Source of the DNA: Azospirillum brasilense
Lineage (GTDB): Bacteria; Pseudomonadota; Alphaproteobacteria; Azospirillales; Azospirillaceae
Length of the DNA stretch: 64,000 nucleotides
Direction: 5' to 3'
Assembly (NCBI RefSeq): GCF_005222205.1
Contig: NZ_CP032345.1
Span: 1,613,501-1,677,500 of the forward strand
The notes beneath the pieces were generated by a model. That model worked only from the letters and a program-made list of their open reading frames with translations, was not told the DNA's origin and ran no database searches. Numbering within the stretch: the stretch's first letter is position 1; every line of letters begins with the position of its first letter. The position numbers and the translations under genes are program-made. Below are positions 9,414 to 18,534 of this stretch, in pieces.

Positions 9414-10203
9414 GAGCGGCCTCCGCCGTGGAAGACACTGGCCGCGCCGGACGCACCGGGATGCCGGCCTCGGCGAGCGCCGCCTTGGCCTGCCCGATGG
9501 TGTAGGTGCCGAAATGGAAGATGGAGGCCGCCAGAACCGCCGTGGCGTGGCCCTCGCGGATGCCCTCCACCAGATGGTCCAGCGTGCCGACGCCGCCCGA
9601 GGCGATGACCGGGATGCGCAGCCCGTCGGCCACCTTGCGGGTCAGGGCGAGGTCGAAGCCGCTCTTGGTGCCGTCACGGTCCATCGAGGTCAGCAGGATC
9701 TCGCCGGCGCCGTAGGACTCCATGCGCTTGGCCCATTCCACGGCGTCGATGCCCGTGGCCTTGCGTCCGCCGTGGGTGAAGATCTCCCAGCGGCCCGGCT
9801 CGACCTGCTTGGCGTCGATGGCGACGACGATGCACTGGGCGCCGAACTTCTCCGCCGCCTCCTGCACGAACTCCGGACGGTGGATGGCCGCGGTGTTGAT
9901 CGACACCTTGTCGGCGCCGGCCAGCAGCAGCTTGCGGATGTCCTCGACCGTGCGCACGCCGCCGCCGACGGTCAGCGGCATGAACACCTGCTCGGCGGTG
10001 CGGCGCACCACGTCGTAGATCGTGTCGCGGTTCTCGTGGCTGGCCGTGATGTCGAGGAAGGTCAGCTCGTCCGCCCCCTCCCGGTCATAGACGCGGGCCT
10101 GCTCCACGGGGTCGCCGGCGTCGATCAGATCGACGAAGTTGACCCCCTTGACGACCCGCCCGTCCTTGACGTCCAGGCAGGGGATGACGCGCATCTTGAG
10201 CAT
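9406..10203 (-). CDS. hisF: Imidazole glycerol phosphate synthase, cyclase subunit
   Basis: TIM-barrel cyclase subunit that uses ammonia from HisH to turn PRFAR into imidazole glycerol phosphate and AICAR. It has 265 residues with catalytic Asp11 (IPCLDV) and Asp130 (VVAIDAK), and phosphate-binding glycine motifs (VGGGV, ASGGVG). The ATG shares one nt with the hisA stop codon (TGATG), so the start is well supported. A second ATG three codons later is less likely. Confidence 0.97.
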   Translation of the reverse strand: MLKMRVIPCLDVKDGRVVKGVNFVDLIDAGDPVEQARVYDREGADELTFLDITASHENRDTIYDVVRRTAEQVFMPLTVGGGVRTVEDIRKLLLAGADKVSINTAAIHRPEFVQEAAEKFGAQCIVVAIDAKQVEPGRWEIFTHGGRKATGIDAVEWAKRMESYGAGEILLTSMDRDGTKSGFDLALTRKVADGLRIPVIASGGVGTLDHLVEGIREGHATAVLAASIFHFGTYTIGQAKAALAEAGIPVRPARPVSSTAEAAHV

Positions 10204-10952
10204 CAGCCGGCCTTTCCGGTGACAGGAGTGGGGGAGAGCAGGTCCAAGGCCGTCTTCGGGTCGATGCGCCCGTCGTAGAGCGCGCGGCCGCAGATGACGC
10301 CCTGGATGCCGGTGTCCTCCTCCTTCTTCAACGCGATCAGGTCGTCGATGGAGGAGACGCCGCCCGACGCGATCACCGGGGTGGTCAGGTGGAAGGCGAG
10401 GTCGGAGGTCGCCTCGACATTCACGCCGCCCATGGCGCCGTCGCGGTTGATGTCGGTGTAGATGATGGCGGCGACACCGCTGTCCTCGAACTTCAGCGCC
10501 AGATCCAGCGCCTTGATGGTCGAGGTCTCGGCCCAGCCGGCGACCGCCACGTAACCCTCGCGCGCGTCGATGCCGACGGCGACCTTGCCGGGGAATTCGC
10601 GGCAGGCCTCGCGGACCAGCTCCGGCTCGCGCAGGGCGACGGTGCCGAGGATGACCCGGCTGACGCCCTTCTCCAGCCACATGGCGATGGTCTTCAGGTC
10701 GCGGATGCCGCCGCCCAGCTGCACCGGGATGGTCACGGCGCCCAGGATGCTCTCGACCGCCTGGCCGTTGACCGGCTTGCCCTCGAAGGCGCCGTTCAGA
10801 TCGACCAGATGCAGCCATTCGAAGCCCTGACTTTCGAACAGGCGGGCTTGGTCGGCGGGTTCGGTGTTGAAGACGGTCGCCTGGCTCATCTCGCCGCGCA
10901 GCAGCCGAACGCAGGCACCGTCTTTGAGGTCGATGGCGGGATAGATGATCAT
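10203..10952 (-). CDS. hisA: ProFAR isomerase
   Basis: TIM-barrel isomerase that opens the ribose of ProFAR to give PRFAR. It has 249 residues with paired catalytic Asp8 (YPAIDLKDG) and Asp129 (VGIDARE), and the two half-barrel phosphate sites (QLGGGIR, ASGGVSS). The gene follows the GNAT gene after 14 bp and overlaps hisF by 1 nt. The same frame is open far upstream, but MIIYPAID is the conserved start. Confidence 0.97.
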   Translation of the reverse strand: MIIYPAIDLKDGACVRLLRGEMSQATVFNTEPADQARLFESQGFEWLHLVDLNGAFEGKPVNGQAVESILGAVTIPVQLGGGIRDLKTIAMWLEKGVSRVILGTVALREPELVREACREFPGKVAVGIDAREGYVAVAGWAETSTIKALDLALKFEDSGVAAIIYTDINRDGAMGGVNVEATSDLAFHLTTPVIASGGVSSIDDLIALKKEEDTGIQGVICGRALYDGRIDPKTALDLLSPTPVTGKAG

Positions 10953-10966
10953 CGCGGTGTCTCGTC

Positions 10967-11509
10967 CTATGGCGTGTCGTGAAGCGTGTCGGGGGTGAGG
11001 TCTTTCACATAAAAATGACCGGCCAGCCTTTTGCCGTCCACCAGCGCATAGAAGGGATGCGTGCCCCAGCGCTTGAAGCCCAGGTCCTCGTACAGCGCGA
11101 TGGCCGCGGTCTGGGTCTCGCGCACGTCGAGGTTCAGGACGCGGAAGCCGGAGGCCCGCGCCTCCTCCTCGACCGCCACGGTCAGGCGGCGGGCCAGCCC
11201 GTGGCCGCGCGCCCAGGGGGCGACGAAGCTGGTGGTCAGGGTGGCGGCGTGGGCCTGCGCCTCGTTGTTGCGGGCCGGCTTGACGAGCTGGGCGGAGCCG
11301 GCGATGACGCCGTCCAGCCGACCGACGAACAGGATGCGCTCCGGCACCACCAGGACGCCCTTCCAGTAGCGTTCCATGATCTCGCGGGCGGGCGGCGCCA
11401 CCCAGCCGAAGCCGCCGCCGGCCTTGACGGCGTCGTCGGCGGCGTCGCACAGGTCGTGCAGGTCGCCGGTCTTCAGCGTGTCGATGCGTTCGACCGTGAC
11501 GTCGGCCAT
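10967..11509 (-). CDS. GNAT family N-acetyltransferase inside the his operon
   Basis: A 180-residue acetyl-CoA-dependent acetyltransferase fold. The acyl-CoA site motif is present as [23 protein letters not shown] (written here in part), followed by [31 protein letters not shown], the typical end of GNAT domains. Its substrate is unknown. It is wedged between hisH (2 bp before) and hisA (14 bp after) on the same strand, so it should be expressed with histidine biosynthesis. A role in acetylating a His-pathway intermediate or protein is only inference. Confidence 0.9.
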   Translation of the reverse strand: MADVTVERIDTLKTGDLHDLCDAADDAVKAGGGFGWVAPPAREIMERYWKGVLVVPERILFVGRLDGVIAGSAQLVKPARNNEAQAHAATLTTSFVAPWARGHGLARRLTVAVEEEARASGFRVLNLDVRETQTAAIALYEDLGFKRWGTHPFYALVDGKRLAGHFYVKDLTPDTLHDTP

Positions 11510-11511
11510 GG

Positions 11512-12156
11512 TCAGACCCGCCAGGTCAGGAAGTTGGCGACCAGGGCGAGGCCGGTCTCCTGGCTCTTTTCCGGGTGGAACTGGGTCCCGACCAGATTGT
11601 CGCGCCCGACCACCGCGGCGAAGGGCCCGCCGTAATCGGCGCTGGCGATCACGTCCTCCGGCCGCTCCACGGCGAAGCGGTAGGAGTGGACGAAATAGGC
11701 GTGCGCCCGCTCCGGCAGGCCGGCCAGCAGCGGGTGCTCCCGGCGCACGTCCAGCTCGTTCCAGCCCATGTGCGGGATCTTCAGCGTCGGGTCGGCGGGC
11801 TCCAGCTTGACCACCTCGCCCTTGATCCAGCCCAGCCCCTCGGTCACGCCGTATTCGCGCCCGCGCTCCGCCATCAGCTGCATGCCGACGCAGATACCCA
11901 GGAAGGGGCGGCCCTTGCGGTGCACCACCTCATCCAGCGCGTCGAGCATGCCGGGGACCTCCGACAGGCCGCGCTTGCAGTCGGCGAAGGCGCCCACGCC
12001 CGGCAGGACGACGCGGTCGGCCTTGCGCACCGCGTCGGCGTCGGAGGTCACCAGGACCTGGAAGGAGGCGTGGCACCCCGCCGCCGCGCGCTCCAGAGCC
12101 TTGGCGGCGGAACGCAGGTTGCCGGAGCCGTAATCGATCAGCGCAACGGTTTCCAT
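11512..12156 (-). CDS. hisH: Imidazole glycerol phosphate synthase, glutaminase subunit
   Basis: Class I glutamine amidotransferase that supplies ammonia to HisF. It has 214 residues with nucleophile Cys89 in [11 protein letters not shown] and His194/Glu196 in QFHPEKS, completing the triad. The oxyanion strand PGVGAFADC is present. It begins 51 bp after hisB and is followed after 2 bp by the GNAT gene. Confidence 0.97.
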   Translation of the reverse strand: METVALIDYGSGNLRSAAKALERAAAGCHASFQVLVTSDADAVRKADRVVLPGVGAFADCKRGLSEVPGMLDALDEVVHRKGRPFLGICVGMQLMAERGREYGVTEGLGWIKGEVVKLEPADPTLKIPHMGWNELDVRREHPLLAGLPERAHAYFVHSYRFAVERPEDVIASADYGGPFAAVVGRDNLVGTQFHPEKSQETGLALVANFLTWRV

Positions 12157-12181
12157 GAAACGAGGACCTTGTGACAGAGAG

Positions 12182-12210
12182 CCGGCCTTATGGAAGCCGC
12201 CGGTTTTTTA
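12182..12210 (+). terminator. Plus-strand terminator-like hairpin in the hisB-hisH gap
   Basis: CCGGC pairs with GCCGG across a 12-nt loop and is followed by TTTTTT on the plus strand, antisense to the his operon. On the minus strand the T-run is on the wrong side to stop hisB transcripts. The stem is only 5 bp, so the call is tentative. If active it would end transcripts running against the operon. Confidence 0.35.
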
Positions 12211-12831
12211 GAGGGAGCCGCCCAGCGTCCCCTTGGTGGAGGGCACGGCGTCGCGCTTGCGCGGGTCGATTTCGATCCCGGCCCGCAGCGCGCGGGCAAG
12301 CGCCTTGTAGCAGCTTTCCACGATGTGGTGGTTGTTCTCGCCATAGAGGCATTCGACGTGCAGCGTCACGCCCGCCGCCATGGCGAAGGCCTGGAACCAC
12401 TCGCGGAACAGCTCGGTGTCCATGTCGCCGATCTTGTCGCGGCTGAAGGACACCTTCCAGATCAGGTAGGGCCGGTTGGAGAAGTCCAGCGCGACGCGGG
12501 TCAGCGTCTCGTCCATCGGGATGTAGGCGTGGCCGTAGCGCTGGATGCCCTTGCGATCGCCCAGCGCCTTCGCCACGGCCTGGCCGATGGCGATGCCGCT
12601 GTCCTCGGTCGTGTGGTGGGCGTCGATGTGCAGATCGCCCTCCGCCGCCACCGACAGGTCCATCAGGCTGTGGCGCGACAGCTGCTCCAGCATGTGGTCG
12701 AGGAAGCCGACGCCGGTCTTCACGTCATAGACGCCGGTGCCGTCCAGATTCACGGCGACCCGGATCCGGGTTTCGGTGGTGTTCCGCTCGATCGAGGCGC
12801 GGCGGACGCCATTGGCAAGGCTCTGGTCCAT
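12208..12831 (-). CDS. hisB: Imidazoleglycerol-phosphate dehydratase
   Basis: Manganese enzyme that dehydrates imidazole glycerol phosphate to imidazole acetol phosphate. It has 207 residues, the monofunctional form without the phosphatase domain of enterobacterial HisB. The metal-binding His clusters [18 protein letters not shown] and GENNHHIVE are all present. It is the first gene of the leftward operon hisB-hisH-GNAT-hisA-hisF-hisE-hinT. The promoter should lie in the 136-bp gap before the divergent lipoprotein gene. Confidence 0.96.
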   Translation of the reverse strand: MDQSLANGVRRASIERNTTETRIRVAVNLDGTGVYDVKTGVGFLDHMLEQLSRHSLMDLSVAAEGDLHIDAHHTTEDSGIAIGQAVAKALGDRKGIQRYGHAYIPMDETLTRVALDFSNRPYLIWKVSFSRDKIGDMDTELFREWFQAFAMAAGVTLHVECLYGENNHHIVESCYKALARALRAGIEIDPRKRDAVPSTKGTLGGSL

Positions 12832-12967
12832 GAGTCCGGGTTTTATCAGGAAGCGCGCGGGCGCGCCAGAGGCGCAGCCTCCGAAAACGCCTATGACCGT
12901 CGGCGGCGATGCCGCATAATGCGTGTGTGTTCATGCTTGTGTGCACGCTCAACGCGCATAATGGGAT

Positions 12968-14551
12968 ATGCCACCGGACATGCCGACGCCCGGACGCCTT
13001 TTTCTGTCCCTCGCCGCCCTGCTGGCGCTGGCCGCCTGCATGGGCGGGGAGCTGCCGCAGACCCGCAAGACGCCGCCCGTCGCCCGCGGTTCGACGGAGC
13101 CGGTCCGCTTCGACGGTCTCTCGCTCGGCTCGATGCGGCGGGGCATGGTGACGGGGCGTTACGTCTGGGCGCTGGAGTGCTGGCCGCCCTACGAGGACGT
13201 CTATTGGACCAGCGGGCGCAGCCTTCACGAGAACTCCACCTTCCAAGAACGCTTCGCCGAGGTTCTGGCCGACGCCGGCTACGACGTCGCGGGCGTCCAG
13301 GGCAGCGACTACGAGGCGGAGTTCGACCGCAAGCGCGCCCGCTTCATCCTGCGCGGCGACCTGCGCGCGGTGAACAGCGACCTGTGCCGCCGCCGGAGCT
13401 GGCTGACCGGCCGCAGCGAGGGGGTGTCCGGTGTCGGCAGCCTGCGGGTGGACTGGGCGGTCTACGACGCCGTGACGGGGCGGCTCGTCCACCGCGTCAC
13501 CACCACGGGGATTGCCCGCAAGGACAGCGGCGTGCCGCAGGGCGACGTTCTGCTGATCGAGGAGGCCTTCGGTACGGCGGTGGAGGCGTTGGGCGCCGAC
13601 CCCGGCTTCCGCGCCGCGGTGTCGCGGGGCGGGGCGATAGCGTCAAGTGGCCCCGCGATAGTGTCAAGTGGGCGGGGAGGAGTGTCAACCGCCCCCCTGG
13701 GAGCGTCAAGTGAGGCCCCGGTAGTGTCAAGTGGGGCGGCGGTAGTGTCAAGTGCCGCTCCGCGTGTGTCAACCGGGCCGGCGGTGGTGTCAACCACGGC
13801 GGTCGAAACGGTGATGGTCGATCCCGGCGGCGCCTCCGGAGGACCGGCGCCCGTCCTGGAGGACACCCGCCCGCCGACCCTGATTCTGCGCGTCGCCGAC
13901 CCGCTCCAGGGCTACGCCGACGATCCCACCGCCCGCGTGTCCGCCGCCACGGTGCGCGTCGGACCGGAGGAGCGCAAGGGCCGGGGGATCGTGCTGGGGG
14001 AACTGGACGGCCAGTCGCTTCTGCTGACGCTCGACGCCGGGCTGGACGCGACCGTCACCGTCGCGCCGTCCCGTGGGGTGTCGCTGGACGGCACGGTGAT
14101 GGCACGGGACCGCTCCGGCGGGATCGCCCTGGTCCGCGTGCCGGCCCGGTTGCGCGCGGCGCCGCTGCGTCTGGACGCCCCGGCGGTCAGCGAACCGGTG
14201 ACGGCGGTCCTGGAGCGGGGCGACGAGACGGCATCCGGCATCCTGGCGGCCCGGCGCGCCGATCCGCAAGCCGCGCCGGGGGTGGAGGCGACGCTGCTCC
14301 AGGCTGACCTGACCGGGCCGGAGCCGGCTCCGGGCGACCCGCTGGTGGACGAGGCGGGCAACCTGCTGGGCGTCGCCCGCTCCGCTCCGCCGCCGGGCGG
14401 CGCGCACGGCCTGTCCGCCTTCGTCCCGGTGATGGAGGCGCTGGCCCGCCTGGGGGTGGAGGTCACGCAGCTCGCTCCCCGGCCAATTCCGTCCCGTGGG
14501 ATGCCGGCCCGTGACGGCAGACTTGACGGGACCCGCCGTCCCCCCACATAG
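12968..14551 (+). CDS. Lipoprotein with a degenerate trypsin-like domain and a heptad-repeat linker
   Basis: A 527-residue predicted lipoprotein of unknown function (lipobox LAAC, Cys24; start ATG 12968, or 12980 four codons on). Residues about 45-220 form an alpha/beta domain resembling outer-membrane auxiliary lipoproteins (RVDWAVYDAVTGRLVHR). Residues 225-280 are eight heptads of the type VSSGxAx. Residues about 320-500 follow the order of an HtrA/trypsin fold (GRGIVLG, LLLTLDAGL, IALVRV, APGDPLVDEAGNLLGV). The His, Asp and Ser positions are Ala357, Gly385 and Pro455, so no proteolysis is expected. The fold assignment comes from eye alignment. Divergent from hisB; about 85 bp before hslV. 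Confidence 0.75.
   Translation: MPPDMPTPGRLFLSLAALLALAACMGGELPQTRKTPPVARGSTEPVRFDGLSLGSMRRGMVTGRYVWALECWPPYEDVYWTSGRSLHENSTFQERFAEVLADAGYDVAGVQGSDYEAEFDRKRARFILRGDLRAVNSDLCRRRSWLTGRSEGVSGVGSLRVDWAVYDAVTGRLVHRVTTTGIARKDSGVPQGDVLLIEEAFGTAVEALGADPGFRAAVSRGGAIASSGPAIVSSGRGGVSTAPLGASSEAPVVSSGAAVVSSAAPRVSTGPAVVSTTAVETVMVDPGGASGGPAPVLEDTRPPTLILRVADPLQGYADDPTARVSAATVRVGPEERKGRGIVLGELDGQSLLLTLDAGLDATVTVAPSRGVSLDGTVMARDRSGGIALVRVPARLRAAPLRLDAPAVSEPVTAVLERGDETASGILAARRADPQAAPGVEATLLQADLTGPEPAPGDPLVDEAGNLLGVARSAPPPGGAHGLSAFVPVMEALARLGVEVTQLAPRPIPSRGMPARDGRLDGTRRPPT
13640..13807 (+). repeat. Eight tandem 21-bp units carrying TGTCAA(GTG/CCG), in-frame in the lipoprotein gene
   Basis: The core (T/C)GTCAA begins at 13641, 13662, 13683, 13704, 13725, 13746, 13767 and 13788, that is exactly every 21 bp. 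Five units continue as AGTG and three as ACC. Each unit encodes one heptad. All eight use TCA for Ser and five use AGT, codons that are rare elsewhere in this GC-rich window, so similarity is stronger in DNA than the protein would need. The complement reads TTGACA or TTGACG in every unit, like a sigma70 -35 hexamer. Confidence 0.93.
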
Positions 14552-14635
14552 ACCCGTGTTCCGATGTGCCTATGTCGGCCGGCGTCGCGCCGGGCCGTTC
14601 GGGCACGGGCGCCTCTTCCTTAGACCACGGTCCCG

Positions 14636-15184
14636 ATGACTTCCCACGATCCCATCCAGTGGCACGGCACCACCATCCTCTCGGTCCGCAAGAACGGGCA
14701 GGTGGTCATCGCCGGCGACGGCCAGGTGTCCGTCGGCCAGACGGTCATGAAATCGAACGCCCGCAAGGTGCGCTGGCTCGCCGGCGGCACGGTGATGGGC
14801 GGCTTCGCCGGCGCCACCGCCGACGCGCTGACCCTGTTCGAGCGTTTGGAGACCAAGCTGGAGAAGCACCCCGGCCAGCTGCTGCGCGCCTGCGTGGAGA
14901 TGGCCAAGGACTGGCGCACCGACCGCTACCTGCGCCGGCTGGAGGCCATGATGGCCGTGGCCGACCGCAACGTCAGCCTGATCCTGACCGGCAACGGCGA
15001 CGTGCTGGAGCCGGAGGACGGCCTCATCGGCATCGGGTCCGGCGGCGCCTACGCCCTGTCGGCGGCGCGCGCGCTGGTCGACGTCGATGGTCTGGACGCG
15101 GAGGCCGTGGCCCGCAAGGCGATGAAGATCGCCGCCGGCATCTGCGTCTACACCAACGAGAACGTCACGCTTGAAAAGCTCTAA
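14636..15184 (+). CDS. hslV: ATP-dependent protease, peptidase subunit HslV
   Basis: Proteasome-like threonine peptidase that forms the HslVU (ClpYQ) complex in the cytoplasm. It has 182 residues. The mature enzyme should begin at Thr12 after removal of a short propeptide ([11 protein letters not shown]), unlike E. coli where only Met is removed. [23 protein letters not shown] and [14 protein letters not shown] match the family. Its stop lies 22 bp before the chosen hslU start. Confidence 0.97.
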   Translation: MTSHDPIQWHGTTILSVRKNGQVVIAGDGQVSVGQTVMKSNARKVRWLAGGTVMGGFAGATADALTLFERLETKLEKHPGQLLRACVEMAKDWRTDRYLRRLEAMMAVADRNVSLILTGNGDVLEPEDGLIGIGSGGAYALSAARALVDVDGLDAEAVARKAMKIAAGICVYTNENVTLEKL

Positions 15185-15206
15185 CCCTCAGACCGGGTCC
15201 CACGCC

Positions 15207-16556
15207 ATGTCCGCCCCCAGCACCGCCCCGAGCATCGCCGCCGCCACCGCCGCCTTCAGCCCGCGCGAGATCGTCTCCGAACTCGACCGCTACATCGTCG
15301 GCCAGCACGAGGCCAAGCGCGCGGTCGCCATCGCGCTGCGCAACCGCTGGCGCCGCCAGCAGCTCCCCGAGGGGCTGCGCGAGGAGGTTCTGCCCAAGAA
15401 CATCCTGATGATCGGCCCGACCGGCGTCGGCAAGACGGAGATCGCCCGCCGTCTGGCGAAGCTGGCCCAGGCGCCCTTCCTGAAGGTCGAGGCGACCAAG
15501 TTCACCGAGGTCGGCTATGTCGGCCGCGACGTCGAGCAGATCGTTCGCGATCTGGTGGAGGCCGCCATCGGCCTGACCAAGGAGCGCCTGCGCAAGGAGG
15601 TCGCCGCCAAGGCCGAGCTGCGCGCCGAGGAGCGCGTGGTCGACGCGCTGTGCGGCGAGAACGCCAGCCCGGAGACGCGGCAGAAGTTCCGCAAGATGCT
15701 GCGTGAGGGCACGCTGAACGACCGCGAGATCGAGATTCAGGTGGCCGACACCGCCGGTGGCCTGCCGACCTTCGACATCCCCGGCATGCCGGGCGCCCAG
15801 ATGGGCATGCTCAACCTGAACGACATCTTCGGCAAGGCGCTGGGCGGGCGCACCAAGTCCCGGCGCATGACCGTCGCCGAGAGCTACACCGTCCTGATGG
15901 CGGAAGAGTCGGACAAGCTGCTTGACCAGGAAAAGGTCGTTTCGGAAGCGATCCAGGCGGTGGAGCAGAATGGCATCGTCTTCCTCGACGAGATCGACAA
16001 GATTTCCGCCCGCTCCGACTACAAGGGCGGTGCCGACGTCAGCCGCGAGGGCGTGCAGCGCGACCTGCTGCCGCTGATCGAGGGCACGACCGTCAGCACC
16101 AAGCATGGCGCGGTGAAGACCGACCACATCCTGTTCATCGCGTCGGGCGCCTTCCACCTGTCCAAGCCCTCGGACCTGCTGCCGGAGCTGCAGGGCCGCC
16201 TGCCGATCCGCGTCGAGCTGAAGGCATTGGAGCGGGAGGATTTCCGCCGCATCCTGACCGAGCCGGAAGCCAGCCTGATCAAGCAGTACAAGGCGCTGCT
16301 GAAGACCGAGGAGGTCGATCTCGTCTTCACCGACGACGCCATCGACGAGCTGGCGCGCCTCGCCACCGAGATCAACGCGACGGTGGAGAACATCGGGGCG
16401 CGGCGCCTGCACACCGTCCTGGAGCGGCTGCTGGAGGACATCAGCTTCACCGCCAGCGACAAGGCCGGCCAGACCGTGACCATCGACGCGGAGACCGTCC
16501 GCTCCCAGGTCGGCGGCCTCGCCAAGAACGCCGACCTGTCCAAGTTCATTCTGTAA
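15207..16556 (+). CDS. hslU: ATP-dependent protease, ATPase subunit HslU
   Basis: AAA+ unfoldase that feeds substrates to HslV. It has 449 residues: Walker [10 protein letters not shown] (about 70-78), the pore motif GYVGRD, an I domain (about 110-240), Walker [11 protein letters not shown], and sensor 2 with [18 protein letters not shown] near the end. The C-terminal LSKFIL docks into HslV. The frame extends 12 codons upstream to 15171 inside hslV, but MSAPST at 15207 is more typical. Confidence 0.97.
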   Translation: MSAPSTAPSIAAATAAFSPREIVSELDRYIVGQHEAKRAVAIALRNRWRRQQLPEGLREEVLPKNILMIGPTGVGKTEIARRLAKLAQAPFLKVEATKFTEVGYVGRDVEQIVRDLVEAAIGLTKERLRKEVAAKAELRAEERVVDALCGENASPETRQKFRKMLREGTLNDREIEIQVADTAGGLPTFDIPGMPGAQMGMLNLNDIFGKALGGRTKSRRMTVAESYTVLMAEESDKLLDQEKVVSEAIQAVEQNGIVFLDEIDKISARSDYKGGADVSREGVQRDLLPLIEGTTVSTKHGAVKTDHILFIASGAFHLSKPSDLLPELQGRLPIRVELKALEREDFRRILTEPEASLIKQYKALLKTEEVDLVFTDDAIDELARLATEINATVENIGARRLHTVLERLLEDISFTASDKAGQTVTIDAETVRSQVGGLAKNADLSKFIL

Positions 16557-16905
16557 GACAACTCAAGACTATTTCATTTGTGATCCCCTCTCCCCTCTGG
16601 GGAGAGGGTTAGGGTGAGGGGGTTGCGCTTGTGCCGGACGTACCGCCACGCGCAACCCCCTCACCGCCCGCTTCGCGGGCACCCTCTCCCCGCTTTCGGC
16701 GGACCTTCGGTCCGCCTGTCGCGTCAGCGCAAACGAAGTTTGCGCGTGAGCGGAGGGGAGAGGGCTATAAGAATCCACCCGCCTTGATCGGCGGCCCGGC
16801 TGGGCTTAGGATGGCCGGCGTCTCACCACGGCAGGATGCGCAGAACGATGGATTTCAACCCGACCGCAACGTCCGTTCGTTTCGTCTTCGGGGAAATCCG
16901 CGTCC
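16557..16905. other. Intergenic region with a complex palindromic repeat
   Basis: This 349-bp gap has no gene I can support. Most of it (16583-16770) is the palindromic repeat listed separately. The remaining 135 bp up to the ABC-F start must contain the promoter for that gene, but no clear -35/-10 pair stands out. Confidence 0.6.
16583..16770. repeat. Palindromic intergenic repeat (CCCTCTCCCC family)
   Basis: The left part (GGGGAGAGGGTTAGGGTGAG, then GGGGGTTGCGC) is complementary to the right part (GCGCAACCCCCTCACC ... ACCCTCTCCCC). Three perfect small hairpins follow: GCCCGC-TTC-GCGGGC, GGCGGACC-TTC-GGTCCGCC and GCGCAAAC-GAA-GTTTGCGC. The unit closes with GGAGGGGAGAGGG. Similar CCCTCTCCCC...GGGGAGAGGG palindromes are scattered between genes in many Proteobacteria, so I read it as a dispersed repeat that may also end hslU transcripts. 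Confidence 0.8.
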
Positions 16906-18534
16906 ATGCCTGCTTCCATCACGCCGCCCGCCATCACCCTGGCGAACCTGTCCTGGTCCACGCCTGACGGGCGTTCCGTCCTATCCGACATCAGCCTGGG
17001 TTTCGGCCTTGAACGGACCGGGCTCGTCGGACGCAACGGCACCGGGAAATCGTCCCTTCTCAAGCTGATGACGGGCGCGCTGCGCCCGCAATCCGGGACG
17101 GTGTCCGTCCGCGGCAGCCTGGGAATCCTGAATCAGAACCTGCTGGTGAGACCGGACGACACGGTCGCCGGGCTGTTCGGCGCGACCGCCATGCTGGACC
17201 TGCTGCGCCGTGCCGAGCGGGGCGACGCGGACGCCGACGCGCTGGCCGAGGTGGATTGGACGCTGGAAGGCCGCATCCGGTCGGCGCTCGGCCGGGTGGG
17301 GCTGGAGGCGGAGCCCGAGACGCCGCTGACGCGCCTGTCGGGCGGGCAGCGCACGCGCGCCGCCCTGGCGGCGGCGATCTTTCCGGAGCCCGATGTCCTG
17401 CTGCTGGACGAGCCGACCAACGATCTCGACCGTGAGGGGCGGGAGGCGGTCATCGGGTTGCTGGCCTCCTGGCGGGCCGGGGCGGTGGTGGTCAGCCACG
17501 ACCGCGACCTGCTCGACCGCATGGACGCCATCGTCGAGCTGACCACCCTCGGCGCCACCCGCTATGGCGGGAACTGGAGCCATTACCGCGCCGCCCGGGC
17601 GCAGGCTCTCGACGCCGCCCGCCACGATCTGGCGGATGCCGAGAAACGTGTGGCGGAGGCGGCCCGGACGGCGCAGGCCACCGCCGAACGGAAAGCGCGC
17701 AAGGACCGGGCGGGGCAGCGGAAGGCGGCGAAAGGCGACCTGCCGCGCATCCTGCTCGGCGGCCGGAAGGAGCGCAGCGAGGCCACCGGCGGCGACAACG
17801 CCCGCCGCGCCTCCCAGCAGAAGGCCGACGCGCTCGACGCCGTGGCCGCCGCCCGCGCGCGCATCGAAATCCTTCAACCCCTGTCGGTCGTGCTGCCGCC
17901 CACCGGCCTTCCACCCGGGCGGACCGTGCTGACGCTCGACGGCGTCTCCGCCGGCTACGAAGCGGGAAGGCCGGTCGTCCGCGACCTGTCCTTCACCATC
18001 ACCGGGCCGGAGCGCGTCGCCGTCACCGGCCCCAACGGATCGGGCAAGACAACGCTGCTGACGCTCGTCGCCGGCCATCGCGCCCCCTGGTCCGGGACGG
18101 TCCGCGTCGTTGCCGGCGCGGTGATGCTCGACCAGCGGGTGAGCCTTCTCGATCCGTCGGAAACGATCCTGGACAATTTCCGGCGCCTCAATCCGCAGGC
18201 GGGAGAAAACGCCTGCCGGGCGTCGCTGGCCCGCTTCATGTTCCGCGCCGACGCCGCGTTGCAGCGCGTGTCGACCCTCAGCGGCGGGCAGACGCTGCGC
18301 GCCGGCCTCGCCTGCGTCCTCGGCGGTGCCGTCCCGCCGCCCCTGCTGATCCTGGACGAGCCGACCAACCACCTCGACATCGAGTCCATCGAAGCGGTGG
18401 AAGCCGGGCTGCGCGCCTATGACGGGGCGCTGCTGGTGGTCAGCCACGACGAGGCCTTCCTCGACGCCATCGGGATCACACGCCGGCTGGACCTCACCAA
18501 TCGGTCAGGAAGCGGTCCTTCGGCAGGTGGATGA
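16906..18534 (+). CDS. ABC-F family ATP-binding protein
   Basis: A soluble protein of 542 residues with two ATP-binding cassettes and no membrane segments, as in ABC-F ribosome-associated factors. Cassette 1: Walker A GRNGTGKSS (about 43), signature LSGGQRTRAALAAA, Walker B LLLDEPTNDLD. Cassette 2: GPNGSGKTT (about 371), LSGGQTLRAGLA, LLILDEPTNHLDIES. The linker between them (about 215-325) is long, charged and probably coiled-coil, as expected. Whether it acts in translation or antibiotic protection cannot be told. Its last 41 bp overlap the convergent histidine kinase gene. Confidence 0.92.
   Translation: MPASITPPAITLANLSWSTPDGRSVLSDISLGFGLERTGLVGRNGTGKSSLLKLMTGALRPQSGTVSVRGSLGILNQNLLVRPDDTVAGLFGATAMLDLLRRAERGDADADALAEVDWTLEGRIRSALGRVGLEAEPETPLTRLSGGQRTRAALAAAIFPEPDVLLLDEPTNDLDREGREAVIGLLASWRAGAVVVSHDRDLLDRMDAIVELTTLGATRYGGNWSHYRAARAQALDAARHDLADAEKRVAEAARTAQATAERKARKDRAGQRKAAKGDLPRILLGGRKERSEATGGDNARRASQQKADALDAVAAARARIEILQPLSVVLPPTGLPPGRTVLTLDGVSAGYEAGRPVVRDLSFTITGPERVAVTGPNGSGKTTLLTLVAGHRAPWSGTVRVVAGAVMLDQRVSLLDPSETILDNFRRLNPQAGENACRASLARFMFRADAALQRVSTLSGGQTLRAGLACVLGGAVPPPLLILDEPTNHLDIESIEAVEAGLRAYDGALLVVSHDEAFLDAIGITRRLDLTNRSGSGPSAGG

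Noticed and set aside
13497..13866. Minus-strand frame with HLTLPPP/LDTT-type peptide repeats
   Set aside because: It is the complement of the 21-bp array. The repeat peptide is a by-product, because the plus-strand lipoprotein frame continues through both flanking domains.
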